This document shows, piece after piece, positions 5,509 to 6,436 of a stretch of DNA of 6,436 bases. The position numbers were made by a program, and so were the translations under genes. The DNA lies in contig DCCL01000059.1 in NCBI GenBank assembly GCA_002313795.1, positions 2,532-8,967 on the forward strand, in the 5' to 3' direction. The stretch is from Faecalibacterium prausnitzii (GTDB lineage: Bacteria > Bacillota > Clostridia > Oscillospirales > Ruminococcaceae). The notes under the pieces were generated by a model, which did no database searches, was not told the origin of the DNA, and saw only the letters and a program-made list of their open reading frames with translations. The stretch's first letter is position 1. Each line of letters starts with the position of its first letter.

Positions 5509-6390
5509 ATGAACCAGATCACCACCCAGTATGTCACCGAGAATGGCGCCTGCTACGAGCAGTACGTCATCACCGACCCCGCCGCCAAGACCAGCCTGAC
5601 CATCACCCCGGAGCGGGGCGGCATGATCACCGGCTTCACCCTCGACGGCGACGAGTATATCTGGACCCGCCGCCCCAACTTCAGCGAGTGCAACCGCCCT
5701 CGCTTCGGCGTGCCGGTGCTCTTCCCCAGCTGCGGCAACCCCGACGGCGGCGTGCACAACTTTGACGGCAAGGCCTATCCCATGGAGACCCACGGTCTGG
5801 CAGACCTCTGTGCCTGGGATGTGGAGAGCGTGGGCCCTGACGGTGTGACTCTGGCTCTGGAGTCCACCCCGCTGACCAAGTTCCTTTACCCCTTTGACTT
5901 CACCCTGCTGGTGAACTACAACCTGGAGGGCAACAAGGCAACCATCAGCATGACCGTCATCAACGAGGGCGACAAGCCCATGCCCTTCAGCTTCGGCTAC
6001 CACCCCTACTTCATGGCTTCCGCTCTGGAGAATGTGGACTTTGACATCAAGTGCGCTACCTGCTCCGAGGATGCCAAGGGGGAGCAGCCCGCCGCCCCGG
6101 AGAAGATCACCCTCACCCGCAAGGAAGGTGCGGACAACTCCATCCGCCTGCTGACCGGTGTGCAGTTTCCCATGACCTTCACCGATAAGGGCAACGGCCA
6201 CAAGGTCACGGTGGACGCCGATGAGACCTTCGAGAACGGCGTGCTCTGGCAGCAGGATGCCGAGAACTTCGTCTGCATGGAGCCCTGGAACGGCTGGGCC
6301 AACAGCGTCAACGAAGAGGGCAAGCACGAAGTGCTGGATGTGGATGAGGCCATGACCAGCGAGTGGAGCATCACCATCGAGAAGGTCTGA
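5509..6390 (+). CDS. Aldose 1-epimerase family protein (LacX-like mutarotase)
   Basis: Cytoplasmic mutarotase-fold protein that would interconvert the alpha and beta anomers of a sugar. The 293 residues match the shorter LacX-like branch of the family rather than classical GalM (about 340). Visible landmarks: ERGGMITGF (35-43), FGVPVLFPSCGNPDGG (66-81), the first active-site His in ETHGLA (H95), the second in FGYHPYF (H165), and the likely catalytic Glu in CMEPWNGWANS (E258). The HG-x-A motif is followed by Asp (D99), not the Arg typical of hexose-6-phosphate mutarotases (HGFAR), so a phosphosugar substrate is less likely. There is no signal peptide. It follows the small membrane ORF by 3 bases and the uronate genes by about 300, so galactose, glucose or a free uronate are all possible substrates. 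Family assignment is firm; substrate is not. Confidence 0.87.
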   Translation: MNQITTQYVTENGACYEQYVITDPAAKTSLTITPERGGMITGFTLDGDEYIWTRRPNFSECNRPRFGVPVLFPSCGNPDGGVHNFDGKAYPMETHGLADLCAWDVESVGPDGVTLALESTPLTKFLYPFDFTLLVNYNLEGNKATISMTVINEGDKPMPFSFGYHPYFMASALENVDFDIKCATCSEDAKGEQPAAPEKITLTRKEGADNSIRLLTGVQFPMTFTDKGNGHKVTVDADETFENGVLWQQDAENFVCMEPWNGWANSVNEEGKHEVLDVDEAMTSEWSITIEKV

Positions 6391-6417
6391 TGAGGACGCT
6401 TCTGCATCATAACACAT

Positions 6418-6436
6418 AAAAAGGGGCTGTTGCAAA
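6418..6436 (+). terminator. Probable start of a terminator after the epimerase, cut by the window end
   Basis: A run of A followed by GGGGCTGTTGC (6423-6433) begins 27 bases after the epimerase stop codon. This looks like the A-run and left arm of an intrinsic terminator; the matching right arm would lie beyond the window. It cannot be confirmed here. Confidence 0.45.

Noticed and set aside
5263..6435. Antisense frame of 390 codons across the epimerase
   Set aside because: Shadow of the epimerase gene; it runs through intergenic hairpins and has no family resemblance.
1..6436. CRISPR array, tRNA, insertion sequence or phage element
   Set aside because: No regularly spaced direct repeats, cloverleaf, transposase-like frame or terminal inverted repeats were seen.

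Overview
The window holds the 3' end of a housekeeping cell-wall gene (murC) followed by a carbohydrate-catabolism locus for hexuronates, the sugar acids of pectin and of glucuronide-type glycans. High G+C coding sequence, near-exclusive use of codons such as CTG, AAG, GGC and ATC, strong AAGGAG ribosome binding sites and compact intrinsic terminators suggest a G+C-rich gut Clostridia member, for example a Faecalibacterium-like Oscillospiraceae. That assignment is inferred from style and gene content; no marker gene proves it.

Layout: (1) 1-240, C-terminal end of MurC on the + strand. (2) 241-360, convergent junction with two back-to-back hairpin terminators, one for murC and one for uxaC. 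(3) 361-1794, uxaC (uronate isomerase) on the - strand; its start is moved to an internal Met by a clear Shine-Dalgarno. (4) 1795-2117, divergent control region with a good promoter on each strand and repeated palindromes with a GTATAC core that overlap both promoters. (5) 2118-3632, uxaB (tagaturonate reductase). (6) 3653-3700, a strong hairpin-plus-T-run only 23 bases before the next start codon. (7) 3724-5214, uxaA (altronate dehydratase). (8) 5215-5349, a spacer that can form two competing hairpins. (9) 5350-5505, an unannotated 51-residue single-pass membrane protein. (10) 5509-6390, a LacX-like aldose 1-epimerase three bases further on. (11) The left arm of a probable terminator at the window end.

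Together UxaC, UxaB and UxaA run the isomerase pathway: D-galacturonate to D-tagaturonate, to D-altronate, to 2-keto-3-deoxygluconate (KDG). UxaC can also convert D-glucuronate to D-fructuronate, but the mannonate-branch enzymes (UxuB, UxuA), KDG kinase, KDPG aldolase, a transporter and the regulator are not in this window. The epimerase may supply the right sugar anomer, possibly of the uronate itself. The divergent layout with shared palindromes suggests one repressor controls both arms.

No clearly new system is visible; this is mostly a recognisable catabolic locus. The less ordinary parts are the 51-residue membrane protein coupled to the mutarotase, the operator array, the intra-operon terminator, and the competing hairpins after uxaA.
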